Origin: Porticoccaceae bacterium
GTDB lineage: Bacteria > Pseudomonadota > Gammaproteobacteria > Pseudomonadales > Porticoccaceae
Length of the DNA: 39,000 bases
Direction of reading: 5' to 3'
Assembly: GCA_024639885.1 (NCBI GenBank)
Contig: JAHEGD010000006.1
Span: forward strand, 152,983-191,982
Both the position numbers and the translations under genes were made by a program. Below are positions 16,563 to 24,547 of the stretch, in pieces. The notes beneath the pieces are model-generated. The model was not told the DNA's origin and did not search any database. It saw only the letters and a list, made by a program, of their open reading frames with translations. The stretch's first letter is position 1. Every line of letters begins with the position of its first letter.

Positions 16563-16985
16563 AAAAGTCACCGGGCCATCATTGCAGAGCGACACCTGCA
16601 TATCGGCACCAAACTCGCCACTGGCGGTGATAACGCCGCTCTGCTTGGCCAGCGCGACAAACTGGTCGTAGAGCGGCTCGGCCTGCTCGGGCGGCATGGC
16701 GCTGGCAAAGCTTGGCCGGCGGCCTTTGCGGGTATCGGCGGCAAGGGTGAACTGCGAGACGATCAGCAGTGCGCCGCCGCTGTCGCGCAGCGAGCAGTTC
16801 ATCTTGCCGTCGGCGTCCGCGAACACCCGGTAGTCGAGCACGCGCTGCAGCGTTTTTTCTGCAACGGCCAAGTCGTCGTGCTTCTCTAGGCCGAGCAGCA
16901 GCAGTAGGCCGCGGCCGATCTCGGCCCGGCACTCGCCGTCAATAGTGACCGCGGCGTGGCTGACCCGCTGAATAAGTGCTTGCAT
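16554..16985 (-). CDS. dtd: D-aminoacyl-tRNA deacylase
   Basis: 143 residues, standard size. DTD removes D-amino acids (and glycine) mischarged on tRNA. The two active-site motifs are present: SQFTLAADTRKGRRPSF (from about Ser77) and the Gly-cisPro motif NDGPVTF (Gly137-Pro138). The start MQALIQRVSHAAVTIDGE is the conserved N-terminus. The stop lies inside the last codons of the convergent mpl gene, a nine-base overlap. It is divergent from metY across about 130 bases. Confidence 0.95.
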   Translation of the reverse strand: MQALIQRVSHAAVTIDGECRAEIGRGLLLLLGLEKHDDLAVAEKTLQRVLDYRVFADADGKMNCSLRDSGGALLIVSQFTLAADTRKGRRPSFASAMPPEQAEPLYDQFVALAKQSGVITASGEFGADMQVSLCNDGPVTFLL

Positions 16986-17116
16986 AAAACCGCTGCTCCG
17001 CCGTGAATGGGTGGCGCCATTTTAACGGCTCTGGTCGGCCGGTGATTAATTGTTTACCATCTTCGCCAGACTTTATCGCCGTGGCGGCTGCCGCGGCGCT
17101 GCAACCGGAGAGAGTG

Positions 17117-18388
17117 ATGAAACCTGAGACTATTGCCCTGCACGTCGGCTACGACGGCGACCCCGCCACCAACGCCGCCACCGCGCCCATCTACCAGACT
17201 ACCTCGTTCACCTTTGACAGTACCCAGCACGGCGCTGATCTGTTCGATTTGAAGGTGCCCGGCAACATCTATTCGCGAATTATGAACCCGACCAACGCCG
17301 TACTCGAGGCGCGCATGGCGGCGCTCGAGGGTGGCATCGGCGCACTGGCCGTCGCCTCGGGTATGGCCGCTATCACCTACACCGTGCAGGCGCTGACCAG
17401 CGTTGGCGATAATATCGTCAGCACCAGCCAGCTCTACGGCGGCACCTACAACCTGTTTGCCCACTCGCTGCCCAACCAGGGTATTGATGTCCGCTTTGCC
17501 GGCTTTGACGACTACGACAAACTGGAGTCGCTGATTGACGACAACACCCGCCTGCTGTTCTGTGAGTCGATCGGCAACCCGGCCGGCAACGTAGTCGATA
17601 TTCAAAAATTGGCCGAGATCGCCCACCGCCACGGTGTGCCGCTGGTGGTCGACAACACCGTCGCCACCCCCTACCTGTGCCGGGTCTTTGAGTTGGGCGC
17701 TGACATTGCCGTGCACTCGCTGACCAAGTACATCGGCGGCCACGGCACCACCATCGGCGGCGCTATTGTCGACTCCGGCAAGTTTGACTGGGCCGCCAAC
17801 GCGGCGCGCTTCCCGATGCTCAACACCCCAGACCCCTCCTATCACGGCGTGGTCTACACCGAGGCGCTCGGCGAGGCGGCGTTTATCGGTCGCGCCCGGG
17901 TGGTACCGCTGCGCAACACCGGCGCAGCGCTGTCGGCGCAGAGCGCGTTCCAAATTATGCAGGGGTTAGAGACCCTGGCGCTGCGTATGGACCGCCACTG
18001 CGAGAACGCCCAAAAAGTTGCCGAGCATCTCAACGCCCACCCCAAAGTCAGCTGGGTCAACTACGCCGGCCTCGCCGATAGCCCCTACCATGACACCTGC
18101 CAGCGGCTGATGGGTGGCCGCGCATCGGGCATCTTGAGCTTTGGTATTGAAGGTGGCCGTGAGGCCGGTGGCAAGTTTATCGATGCCCTGCAGCTGATCC
18201 TGCGGCTGGTCAATATCGGCGACGCCAAGTCACTGGCCTGCCATCCCGCCTCTACCACCCACCGCCAGCTCAACCCCGACGAGTTGGCCGCGGCCGGCGT
18301 CAGCGAGGACTTGGTGCGGATCTCGGTCGGTATCGAGCACATCGACGATATCATCGCCGACATCGATCAGGCGCTCGCAGCGGTGTAA
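17117..18388 (+). CDS. metY: O-acetylhomoserine aminocarboxypropyltransferase (sulfhydrylase)
   Basis: 423 residues from the ATG at 17117, chosen because GGAGAGAG sits just upstream and MKPETIALHVGYDGDPATNA is the family N-terminus; the 38-residue longer frame from 17003 has no such support. It is a PLP enzyme of the Cys/Met metabolism family that makes homocysteine from O-acetylhomoserine and sulfide. Motifs: SRIMNPTNAVLEARMAALEGG, SQLYGGTYNLF, and the PLP lysine Lys204 in HSLTKYIGGHGTTIGG. The insertion between the lysine and the C-terminal domain (about 220-250) is the MetY pattern that separates it from MetB/MetC. A strong terminator follows. Confidence 0.92.
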   Translation: MKPETIALHVGYDGDPATNAATAPIYQTTSFTFDSTQHGADLFDLKVPGNIYSRIMNPTNAVLEARMAALEGGIGALAVASGMAAITYTVQALTSVGDNIVSTSQLYGGTYNLFAHSLPNQGIDVRFAGFDDYDKLESLIDDNTRLLFCESIGNPAGNVVDIQKLAEIAHRHGVPLVVDNTVATPYLCRVFELGADIAVHSLTKYIGGHGTTIGGAIVDSGKFDWAANAARFPMLNTPDPSYHGVVYTEALGEAAFIGRARVVPLRNTGAALSAQSAFQIMQGLETLALRMDRHCENAQKVAEHLNAHPKVSWVNYAGLADSPYHDTCQRLMGGRASGILSFGIEGGREAGGKFIDALQLILRLVNIGDAKSLACHPASTTHRQLNPDELAAAGVSEDLVRISVGIEHIDDIIADIDQALAAV

Positions 18389-18407
18389 CTTGTCCGCCAG
18401 TTAAACC

Positions 18408-18437
18408 AAAAAAGCCCGGCCAGAGCCGGGCTTTTTT
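18408..18437. terminator. Bidirectional rho-independent terminator
   Basis: AAAAAAGCCCGGC, four-base CAGA loop, then GCCGGGCTTTTTT. The stem is GC-rich and flanked by A and T runs, so it works on both strands. It lies 20 bases after the metY stop and 13 bases after the stop of the last gene of the - strand phenol operon, ending both. Confidence 0.92.
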
Positions 18438-18450
18438 GATTGACCGACCG

Positions 18451-19041
18451 TTAGCGTCTCGCTGCGCGCAGTTCGGTGAGCTTTTCGATTACAAACTCGA
18501 TACGGTCTTGGCCCCAGAAAATCTCTTCGCCGATGATGAAGGTTGGCACGCCGATGGCGCCGTCCTGCTCGGCTTGCTTGGCGTTAGCAGCCAGCGTGGC
18601 GAGATGCGCACTATCTCGCGAGGCGGCGAGGGTGGCGTCGGCATCCAGGCCGATCCGCGTGGCGACATCACGCAATACCTCTTCGTCGGCGATATTGCGC
18701 CCCTCGGCCCATTCGGCGCGCATCATCTCGACGATGTACTGGCGCAGGCAGCCCTGCTGTTCGGCGTAGAGCGAAGCCGCGCCAGCGGGGGTCGGTTCGG
18801 TCTCCATCGGTGGCGGGGTAACTGGTATGCCGAGCCTGCGGGCGTAGCGGGCCATGTCTTGGCGGGCGATCGGCAGCTTGGTTTTGGCCCGGTCGGGGGG
18901 CGAGCGCAGGTCCCAACCACCCACCGGACGCCACAGCAAGTTGACGTTGAAGTCATCGACAATTGACCACATCGTCTTTGACGCGAGGTAGCAGTAGGGG
19001 CTGCGGAAATTAAAATAGACTTTGACGTCGATGTTGTCCAT
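18451..19041 (-). CDS. 2-hydroxychromene-2-carboxylate isomerase-like protein (DsbA/GST-kappa fold)
   Basis: 196 residues. The N-terminus VYFNFRSPYCYLA matches the glutathione-binding motif of this family, with the active Ser at about position 14, and the C-terminus has the thioredoxin-fold cis-Pro motif GVPTFIIGEEIFWGQDR. Characterised members (NahD) isomerise 2-hydroxychromene-2-carboxylate in naphthalene degradation using glutathione. No such step exists in phenol degradation, so the substrate here is unknown. It is the last gene of the phenol operon, 31 bases after the DUF1329 gene, with an AGAG ribosome binding site. A role in isomerising a ring-fission product or in glutathione-linked detoxification is speculation. 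Confidence 0.8.
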   Translation of the reverse strand: MDNIDVKVYFNFRSPYCYLASKTMWSIVDDFNVNLLWRPVGGWDLRSPPDRAKTKLPIARQDMARYARRLGIPVTPPPMETEPTPAGAASLYAEQQGCLRQYIVEMMRAEWAEGRNIADEEVLRDVATRIGLDADATLAASRDSAHLATLAANAKQAEQDGAIGVPTFIIGEEIFWGQDRIEFVIEKLTELRAARR

Positions 19042-19072
19042 GGTGGCTCTCTTATTTGTGGCAGTCGCTGGG

Positions 19073-20383
19073 CTAGCGCCCTTGGCTGCGCATATGTTGG
19101 GTAGTGAACTGGCGGTTGCGCAGCGGCTCGGGCGCCAATCGGCTCTTGAGTTGCAGCGTTGTGCAGTGCTCTGCCTGCAGATCGACCATGCCGACCGCTT
19201 CTGTCATCAACCCCTGCCAAGCTTTGCTCTCGGCGCGGTGTAGGGATGACGAGCTGGCGGCAACCACGCTTAACTTCCAGAGCTTGCCGGCATTGTCGTA
19301 GATGCGGCCCAGCAGCGGGGCGAAAGTTGCGGCGTCAATCACATAGTGGCGCTTAGAGAGCGGGTGGCTGGGATCGGTCGGCGTTGCCTCTAGGTGGTGG
19401 ACTTTGCGCAACTGCCAGGTTACCCGCGGAAAGCAGTGGCCGGCTCCGGTAAACTCGATCAATTGGAAGCCGTCCTCATCGGCCGGCTCACTCCAGCCAT
19501 TGAGCTGCGAGTGCCCGTAGATAGGCAGCAGCATTTCGTCGCTGCCCAGATATTTCCAGTGCATATCCATGATGCGGCCGTTATAGCCCAAGAAGTCTTC
19601 GATCATGATATCGCTGCCAAGGAACGCGTCGGTCTTTTGGCCAGTGGCCAGGCGTCGCACTCGGCGTTGCGAACTCATATACATCCAAGCTTGTTCGGTG
19701 GCGCTATCCACCTCGTTGCGGTGGATAAGCAGCTGGGTATTGCGGATGTCTTGCGGTGCCTTTACCTGCAAGTAGAGTGCGGTATAAAGGTTAGCGGGAT
19801 TGTTCTCCAGTGCCGGCAGTGGAGACGTGGTGTGGCGGTACTTGTAGCGCAGTATCGCGCCGTACATCTCTAGAGTACGCTCGATATTATCTTTGCGCAG
19901 GTCGCGATATTGCCAGTTGAATTGTTCCGTCTCGGTCTCGTCGGGGGCGTAGGCGTAGCGCATATTCCACGCTGCTTTGACCCCGGCTAACGGATCGCTG
20001 GTGGTGAGTTCTAAGAACGGCCGGCCACCGGCATAGCCATGAATTTCGCCGGCAGCGCTGCCGATCTTGGTGGCGTTGCGATTTTCGTCACTCGCCTTCA
20101 GGTAGTTGGGGTGTACCGGTATTTGCAGCGGCTCGCCGAGCTCGATGGTCAGTGAACCCTCGGTAACCAGCTGGGCAATCGGCGCGTCGAGCCACTGTCG
20201 ATAGTGGTGTAGGTTGCCGCTGTCGATGGTGGCGCCCGTCTGCAGTAGCGCGGGGTTATAGCTGTTGAGAGACGGATTAAATTCACGTTCTAGTGCACCA
20301 CCTGCTAACGCATAGCCGGCGACGAGGATCCAAAGCAGGCCGAGTAGAGTTGTCCTCGAGTTTTTTTTGGCAGACTTAGACAT
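19073..20383 (-). CDS. DUF1329 family exported protein
   Basis: 436 residues from the ATG at 20383, behind AGGGTGG; it overlaps the upstream gene by eight bases. A signal peptide (LLGLLWILVAGYALAGG, ending near residue 29) shows it is exported. Family features are the PVHPNYLKASDENRNATKIG-like segment (about residues 86-106), YAGGRPFLE, the FNWQYRD block and WKYLGSDEML-IYGHSQ. DUF1329 proteins resemble LolB/LolA-like lipid carriers in predicted fold and commonly occur with DUF1302 outer-membrane proteins, RND transporters and YCF48 proteins. Those partners lie here in the divergent operon at 33570-39000. The biochemical role is not established. Confidence 0.82.
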   Translation of the reverse strand: MSKSAKKNSRTTLLGLLWILVAGYALAGGALEREFNPSLNSYNPALLQTGATIDSGNLHHYRQWLDAPIAQLVTEGSLTIELGEPLQIPVHPNYLKASDENRNATKIGSAAGEIHGYAGGRPFLELTTSDPLAGVKAAWNMRYAYAPDETETEQFNWQYRDLRKDNIERTLEMYGAILRYKYRHTTSPLPALENNPANLYTALYLQVKAPQDIRNTQLLIHRNEVDSATEQAWMYMSSQRRVRRLATGQKTDAFLGSDIMIEDFLGYNGRIMDMHWKYLGSDEMLLPIYGHSQLNGWSEPADEDGFQLIEFTGAGHCFPRVTWQLRKVHHLEATPTDPSHPLSKRHYVIDAATFAPLLGRIYDNAGKLWKLSVVAASSSSLHRAESKAWQGLMTEAVGMVDLQAEHCTTLQLKSRLAPEPLRNRQFTTQHMRSQGR

Positions 20384-20954
20384 AGAGCCACCCTTTAATG
20401 TAGTGGGTGACACGGGGCATAACCAAGTAAGTCATCAGTAATACCTGCAGCGTCACCACGATGGCGGTGCGAGCGTGCAGACCCCAGTCGCCGATCCACG
20501 GGGCAAGTAGGTAGTTGATCGCGATGATGAGGTTGTAGACAACGATCATTAGTACGATGCTCATCCGCCATTTAACCGGCTGCTTGTTGCCCGCTACTTG
20601 CGGGAAGTCAAACCAAGCCTCAAGTCCGGTGGCGGTCTTGAACTCCGCCTCTCCATCGACCATCCCGTCGATCTTGGTCATCCACTGCTGGCGCTGGCTA
20701 GACTGCTGCCACGCCTCTGCATGGGCGATATTGTCGAAACGATAAATAACGGTGTAGCGCCGCGAACCGGCCGTCGGGCGCAATACGTTGACCCCCAAAT
20801 GGCCAGCAAAAAGGCTGGACTGGGCAGTAATACCGGATATCCACTTCTCGTAGTCGCGCTCGCGGCCGGCGATGACATCACGCCCAACCGAGACGGTGAC
20901 GTAGTCTTGGCTGGGTGCCGCGACAAGCTCGATGGCGCTTTCGCTTTGGCTCAT
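20376..20954 (-). CDS. Antibiotic-biosynthesis-monooxygenase-fold protein with two membrane helices
   Basis: 192 residues. The first ~115 residues (YVTVSVGRDVIAGRERDYEKWISGI ... YTVIYRFDNIAHAEAWQQSS, seen in short blocks) look like a dimeric alpha/beta-barrel ABM domain of the COG3224 type. Two hydrophobic segments follow at about 131-151 and 163-180, so the domain is tethered to the inner membrane. ABM domains act as cofactor-free monooxygenases or as binding proteins; none of the known phenol-pathway steps needs it. The ATG is one base after the dmpG stop and the gene overlaps the DUF1329 gene by eight bases, so the two are likely translationally coupled. Function unassigned. Confidence 0.72.
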   Translation of the reverse strand: MSQSESAIELVAAPSQDYVTVSVGRDVIAGRERDYEKWISGITAQSSLFAGHLGVNVLRPTAGSRRYTVIYRFDNIAHAEAWQQSSQRQQWMTKIDGMVDGEAEFKTATGLEAWFDFPQVAGNKQPVKWRMSIVLMIVVYNLIIAINYLLAPWIGDWGLHARTAIVVTLQVLLMTYLVMPRVTHYIKGWLYV

Positions 20955-20955
20955 T

Positions 20956-21975
20956 TCAGCGATTTTTCGACATAGTGAGCGCCAAGTCTTCGATCATATC
21001 CTCCTGCCCGCCGACGGTGCCGCGCCGGCCGAGCTCGACCAAGATATCGCGCGCCGAGACGCCGTACTTCTTTTCGGCGCGCTGGGCGAATAGCAGGAAC
21101 GAGCTGTAGACGCCGGCGTAACCCAGCGTCAGTGCATCGCGGTCGATGCGGATCACTTGGTCCATCATCGGCACGACCAGATCTTCGGCGACATCCATGA
21201 TCTTGTAGAGATCGATGCCATCCTCTACCCCCATCCGATGCAGCACCGCGACAAAGACCTCGAGCGGGGTATTGCCGGCGCCGGCGCCGAGCCCAGCCAC
21301 CGAACCGTCGATACGGTTGGCACCGGCTTCAATAGCCGCCAGTGAGTTGGCGATACCCATGCCGAGGTTGTGATGGCCGTGGAAACCTAGCTCGGTGGCG
21401 GGATTGAGTTCGCTGCGCAGCAGGCCGATTTTCTCGCTCACCTCAGCGGGCAGCATGTAGCCGGCCGAATCGGTGCAGTAGAGGCAGTTGGCACCGTAGG
21501 ACTCCATCAGTTTGGCCTGCGCCAGCAGCTGTTGGGCGCTGACCTTGTGGGCCATCATAAGAAAGCCGACGGTATCCAGCCCCATTTTGGCGGCCATGCC
21601 GATGTGCTGCTCGGAGACATCGGCCTCGGTGCAGTGGGTGGCCACGCGGATGGTCGATACCCCGTGGTCGTGGGCCATCTTGAGGTGGTCGATGGTGCCG
21701 ATTCCGGGCAGTAGCAGCGCCGAGATTTTGGCGTTTTTCATCTTGGGGATGACTGCGCTGAAGTACTCTTCGTCGCTGTGGGCGGGGAAGCCGTAGTTGA
21801 GCGAGCTGCCGCCGAGGCCGTCGCCGTGGGTCACTTCAATTAGCGGCATGCCGGCGTCATCGAGTGCGGTGGCGATCGAGACCATCTGTTCTAGGCTGAT
21901 TTGGTGCTGCTTGGCGTGCATGCCGTCGCGCAGGCTCATGTCGTGGAGGGTGACTTTTTTTCCAGTTAAATCCAT
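20956..21975 (-). CDS. dmpG: 4-hydroxy-2-oxovalerate aldolase
   Basis: 339 residues. Cleaves 4-hydroxy-2-oxovalerate to pyruvate and acetaldehyde, which is channelled to the partner dehydrogenase DmpF. The HMGL-like TIM barrel motifs are intact: [10 protein letters not shown] gives Arg16, the metal ligand Asp17 and catalytic His20; GFHGHHN gives the Mn ligands His199 and His201. Other blocks are TDSAGYMLP and [18 protein letters not shown] precedes the ATG, and the gene is 14 bases after dmpF. The symbol follows the Pseudomonas dmp operon. Confidence 0.96.
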   Translation of the reverse strand: MDLTGKKVTLHDMSLRDGMHAKQHQISLEQMVSIATALDDAGMPLIEVTHGDGLGGSSLNYGFPAHSDEEYFSAVIPKMKNAKISALLLPGIGTIDHLKMAHDHGVSTIRVATHCTEADVSEQHIGMAAKMGLDTVGFLMMAHKVSAQQLLAQAKLMESYGANCLYCTDSAGYMLPAEVSEKIGLLRSELNPATELGFHGHHNLGMGIANSLAAIEAGANRIDGSVAGLGAGAGNTPLEVFVAVLHRMGVEDGIDLYKIMDVAEDLVVPMMDQVIRIDRDALTLGYAGVYSSFLLFAQRAEKKYGVSARDILVELGRRGTVGGQEDMIEDLALTMSKNR

Positions 21976-21989
21976 CGTGGTATCTCCAG

Positions 21990-22898
21990 TTAGCCGCGCG
22001 CAGGTAGTTGAATGGCGGCGTTGGCGGCCTCTTCGGCGAACAGCTCTGCGGTGCGCAGACCGGCGGCGGTCATGATGTCGAGGTTGCCGGCGTACTTTGG
22101 CAAAAAGTCACCAAGCCCTTGAACCTCCATGAAAATGGTGACCCGGTTGCCGTCAAAAATCGGGCCGTTGACCAGCTGATAGCCGGGCACATACTGCTGC
22201 ACCTTGGCGACCATCTCGTGGACAGAGGCGGTAATTGCTGCCTGGTCTGGCTCGCTCTCGGTCAGGCAGTGGATGGTGTCGCGCATCATCAGCGGTGGCT
22301 CAGCGGGGTTGACGACGATGATCGCCTTGCCCTTTTTGGCGCCGCCCACCTGCTCGATGCCGGCGGCCGTGGTGCGGGTGAACTCATCGATATTTTTGCG
22401 CGTGCCGGGGCCGATCGATTTAGAGGCGACCGTGGCGACGATCTCACCGTAGGCGACCGGCTGCACTTGCGACACCGCGGCGACCATCGGGATAGTCGCT
22501 TGACCACCACAGGTAACCATGTTGACGTTCATCTCGAGCTGGCGCGCGTGTTGTTGGAGATTGACCGGCGGCACGCAGAACGGACCGATAGCGGCGGGTG
22601 TCAGATCAATCATGATCACGCCGAGGTCGTTGACCTTTTTCGAGTTGTCGGCGTGCACATAGGCCGAGGTGGCGTCGAAGGCGATGCGGATATCGTCTTC
22701 AATGATGTGCGGTACCAGCCCGTCGATGCCGGTGGTGGAGACCTTCATGCCGAACTCGCGAGCGCGGCGGATGCCCTCCGACTCCTCAATGCCAACCATC
22801 CACACCGGTTCGATCCATTCGCTGCGCATCGCCTTCATCAGTAGGTCGGTGCCGATATTGCCGGGGCCGATAATGGCCGCGCGTAATTTTTTACTCAT
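21990..22898 (-). CDS. dmpF: Acetaldehyde dehydrogenase (acylating)
   Basis: 302 residues. Oxidises acetaldehyde with NAD+ and CoA to acetyl-CoA in complex with the DmpG aldolase. The N-terminal Rossmann motif is [14 protein letters not shown] (about 7-20) and the catalytic cysteine is Cys130 in [11 protein letters not shown]. The C-terminal [19 protein letters not shown] block is typical. GGAG lies upstream of the ATG; it is 14 bases after the dmpH stop and 14 bases before dmpG, forming the F-G pair of the physically interacting aldolase-dehydrogenase complex. Confidence 0.96.
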   Translation of the reverse strand: MSKKLRAAIIGPGNIGTDLLMKAMRSEWIEPVWMVGIEESEGIRRAREFGMKVSTTGIDGLVPHIIEDDIRIAFDATSAYVHADNSKKVNDLGVIMIDLTPAAIGPFCVPPVNLQQHARQLEMNVNMVTCGGQATIPMVAAVSQVQPVAYGEIVATVASKSIGPGTRKNIDEFTRTTAAGIEQVGGAKKGKAIIVVNPAEPPLMMRDTIHCLTESEPDQAAITASVHEMVAKVQQYVPGYQLVNGPIFDGNRVTIFMEVQGLGDFLPKYAGNLDIMTAAGLRTAELFAEEAANAAIQLPARG

Positions 22899-22912
22899 GT
22901 TGCCAACTCCAA

Positions 22913-23707
22913 TTAGACAAATTTCATGGTGACAGTGCCGAGGCCCTGATAGCGCACGACGATAGAGTCGCCGCGCTCGACAAGCACAGCGGCGGTAATG
23001 CCGCCAGTCATAATAAATGTGCCAGCGGGGATGACCTCGTCGCGCTCAGCGAGCATCGCAGCGAGCATCGCGACGCTGGCCGCGGGGTGGTCGAGCACGG
23101 CGGCGCCGGCGCCTAACTCGACAATTTCACCATTCTTTTGCATTACTACGCCCAGCGTGCTCCAGTCAAAGTCCTCGGGCTTGGCGGCGTGGCTGCCGAC
23201 GACAAAGCGCGTCGAGGAGGAGTTGTCAGCCTGGACACTGATGAGATCGAATTTAAAGTCTCGGTAACGCGAGTCGATAATTTCAACTGCGGGGACGACT
23301 AGTTCGGTAGCGGCCAACACCTCGTCGACGGTGACATTTTTGCCGCTCAGCTCGCGGTTGGTGACAAAGGCAATTTCGGCCTCAACTTTAGGGTGTATAA
23401 GCTGGTCAAACGGCACTTCGGCACCGTCGGCAAGGCTGAAGTAGTCGGCTAAAAAGCCGTAGCAGGGCATCTCTACCCCCATCTGCTTCATCTTTGCCCA
23501 GGAGGTCAGCCCCATTTTCATGCCGACAATCTTATGGCCGCGGGCGATTTTGTTGTGGCGTATTTGCCATTGTATGTCGGTCGCGTCGGTGAATGTCATG
23601 GCGGGGTAGTCGTCGGTGATTTTAGTCACTTCATACGCCTGCAATTCGGCATTTTCGAGGTGGGTGGCGAGCTGCTCGATAGTGGCTTGATCTAATGTTC
23701 TAGTCAT
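22913..23707 (-). CDS. dmpH: 4-oxalocrotonate decarboxylase
   Basis: 264 residues from the ATG at 23707, the usual length; a TTG form five residues longer would start inside the GGAGAG ribosome binding site. It decarboxylates 2-oxo-3-hexenedioate to 2-hydroxypenta-2,4-dienoate with Mg2+. It belongs to the fumarylacetoacetase/hydratase fold shared with Dmp[55 protein letters not shown] and the C-terminal MTGGITAAV block, with metal-binding Glu residues in EAEIAF and the EIIDSR motif. In the classical operon dmpH lies after dmpG; here it directly follows dmpE by 15 bases. Confidence 0.93.
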   Translation of the reverse strand: MTRTLDQATIEQLATHLENAELQAYEVTKITDDYPAMTFTDATDIQWQIRHNKIARGHKIVGMKMGLTSWAKMKQMGVEMPCYGFLADYFSLADGAEVPFDQLIHPKVEAEIAFVTNRELSGKNVTVDEVLAATELVVPAVEIIDSRYRDFKFDLISVQADNSSSTRFVVGSHAAKPEDFDWSTLGVVMQKNGEIVELGAGAAVLDHPAASVAMLAAMLAERDEVIPAGTFIMTGGITAAVLVERGDSIVVRYQGLGTVTMKFV

Positions 23708-23722
23708 GACGGGGCTCTCCAA

Positions 23723-24505
23723 TTAACAGAAGCGGACGCGGCAGTTGCCCATGCCGCCTACTTTGACATTCATTTCATCGCCAGCGACCACCGGTTCGAG
23801 CGGTACCAGTGAGCCAGATAGAATCAGTTCGCCAGCTTTAAGCGGGATGCCAAAGCGGCCGAGCGTGTTGGCGAGCCAGGCGACGCAGTTGACTGGGCTG
23901 CCGAGCGCAGCGGCACCGGCGCCGACACTCAGCGTCGCACCATTTTTCTCCACTACCATGCCGCAGGTGGAGAGATCGAGGCTGCGCGGATCGACGGCAG
24001 CTTTCTCATTAACCACAAATAGACCGCAAGATGCGTTGTCGGCGACGGTGTCTTGGATCTTGATCTCCCAGTTATCGATACGCGAATCGACCACTTCAAA
24101 GCACGGCATAACTGCTTCGGTAGCGGCCAATACGTCGGCATTGGTAATGCCCGGGCCGATCAGGTCGCGCTTCAGTACGAAGGCAATCTCGCCCTCTGCT
24201 TTGGGTTGGATCAACTTTTCACTGATCGGCATTTCTTCGCCGTAGACCATTTTATCGGTGAGGTAACCGAAGTCGGGCTGGAAGACATTGAGCATGTTTT
24301 GCACGGCTTTACTGGTGACGCCGATTTTTTTGCCAATGATGTGCTCCCCAGCAGCCAGCCGTCGCTCGAGCATACGCAGCGAGATATGGTAGGCGTCATC
24401 GATAGTGATATCGGCAAAGCGTTCAGTAAAAGGGCGCACAGTTTGCCGCTCAACCATCGCTTGGTAGAGCTCGTCGCCACACTGTTCTATCAGTTGTTTA
24501 TCCAT
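23723..24505 (-). CDS. dmpE: 2-oxopent-4-enoate hydratase
   Basis: 260 residues from the ATG at 24505 (a TTG one codon earlier is less likely). Hydrates 2-hydroxypenta-2,4-dienoate to 4-hydroxy-2-oxovalerate. Motifs match the Pseudomonas enzyme: KKIGVTSKAVQNML, QPDFGYLTDKM, QPKAEGEIAFVLKRDL, MPCFEVVDSRI and ADNASCGLFVVN. It shares its fold with dmpH next door, and DmpE and DmpH are known to act as a complex that protects the unstable dienol intermediate. It is separated from dmpD by 42 bases and from dmpH by 15. Confidence 0.95.
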   Translation of the reverse strand: MDKQLIEQCGDELYQAMVERQTVRPFTERFADITIDDAYHISLRMLERRLAAGEHIIGKKIGVTSKAVQNMLNVFQPDFGYLTDKMVYGEEMPISEKLIQPKAEGEIAFVLKRDLIGPGITNADVLAATEAVMPCFEVVDSRIDNWEIKIQDTVADNASCGLFVVNEKAAVDPRSLDLSTCGMVVEKNGATLSVGAGAAALGSPVNCVAWLANTLGRFGIPLKAGELILSGSLVPLEPVVAGDEMNVKVGGMGNCRVRFC

Positions 24506-24547
24506 CAATTTGACTCTCTAGTTACAGGGTGTATCGGTTCAGTCTGA

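Noticed and set aside
17003-17116. 38-residue N-terminal extension of MetY
   Set aside because: The family N-terminus begins at the ATG at 17117, which has a strong ribosome binding site; the extension lies in the promoter region.
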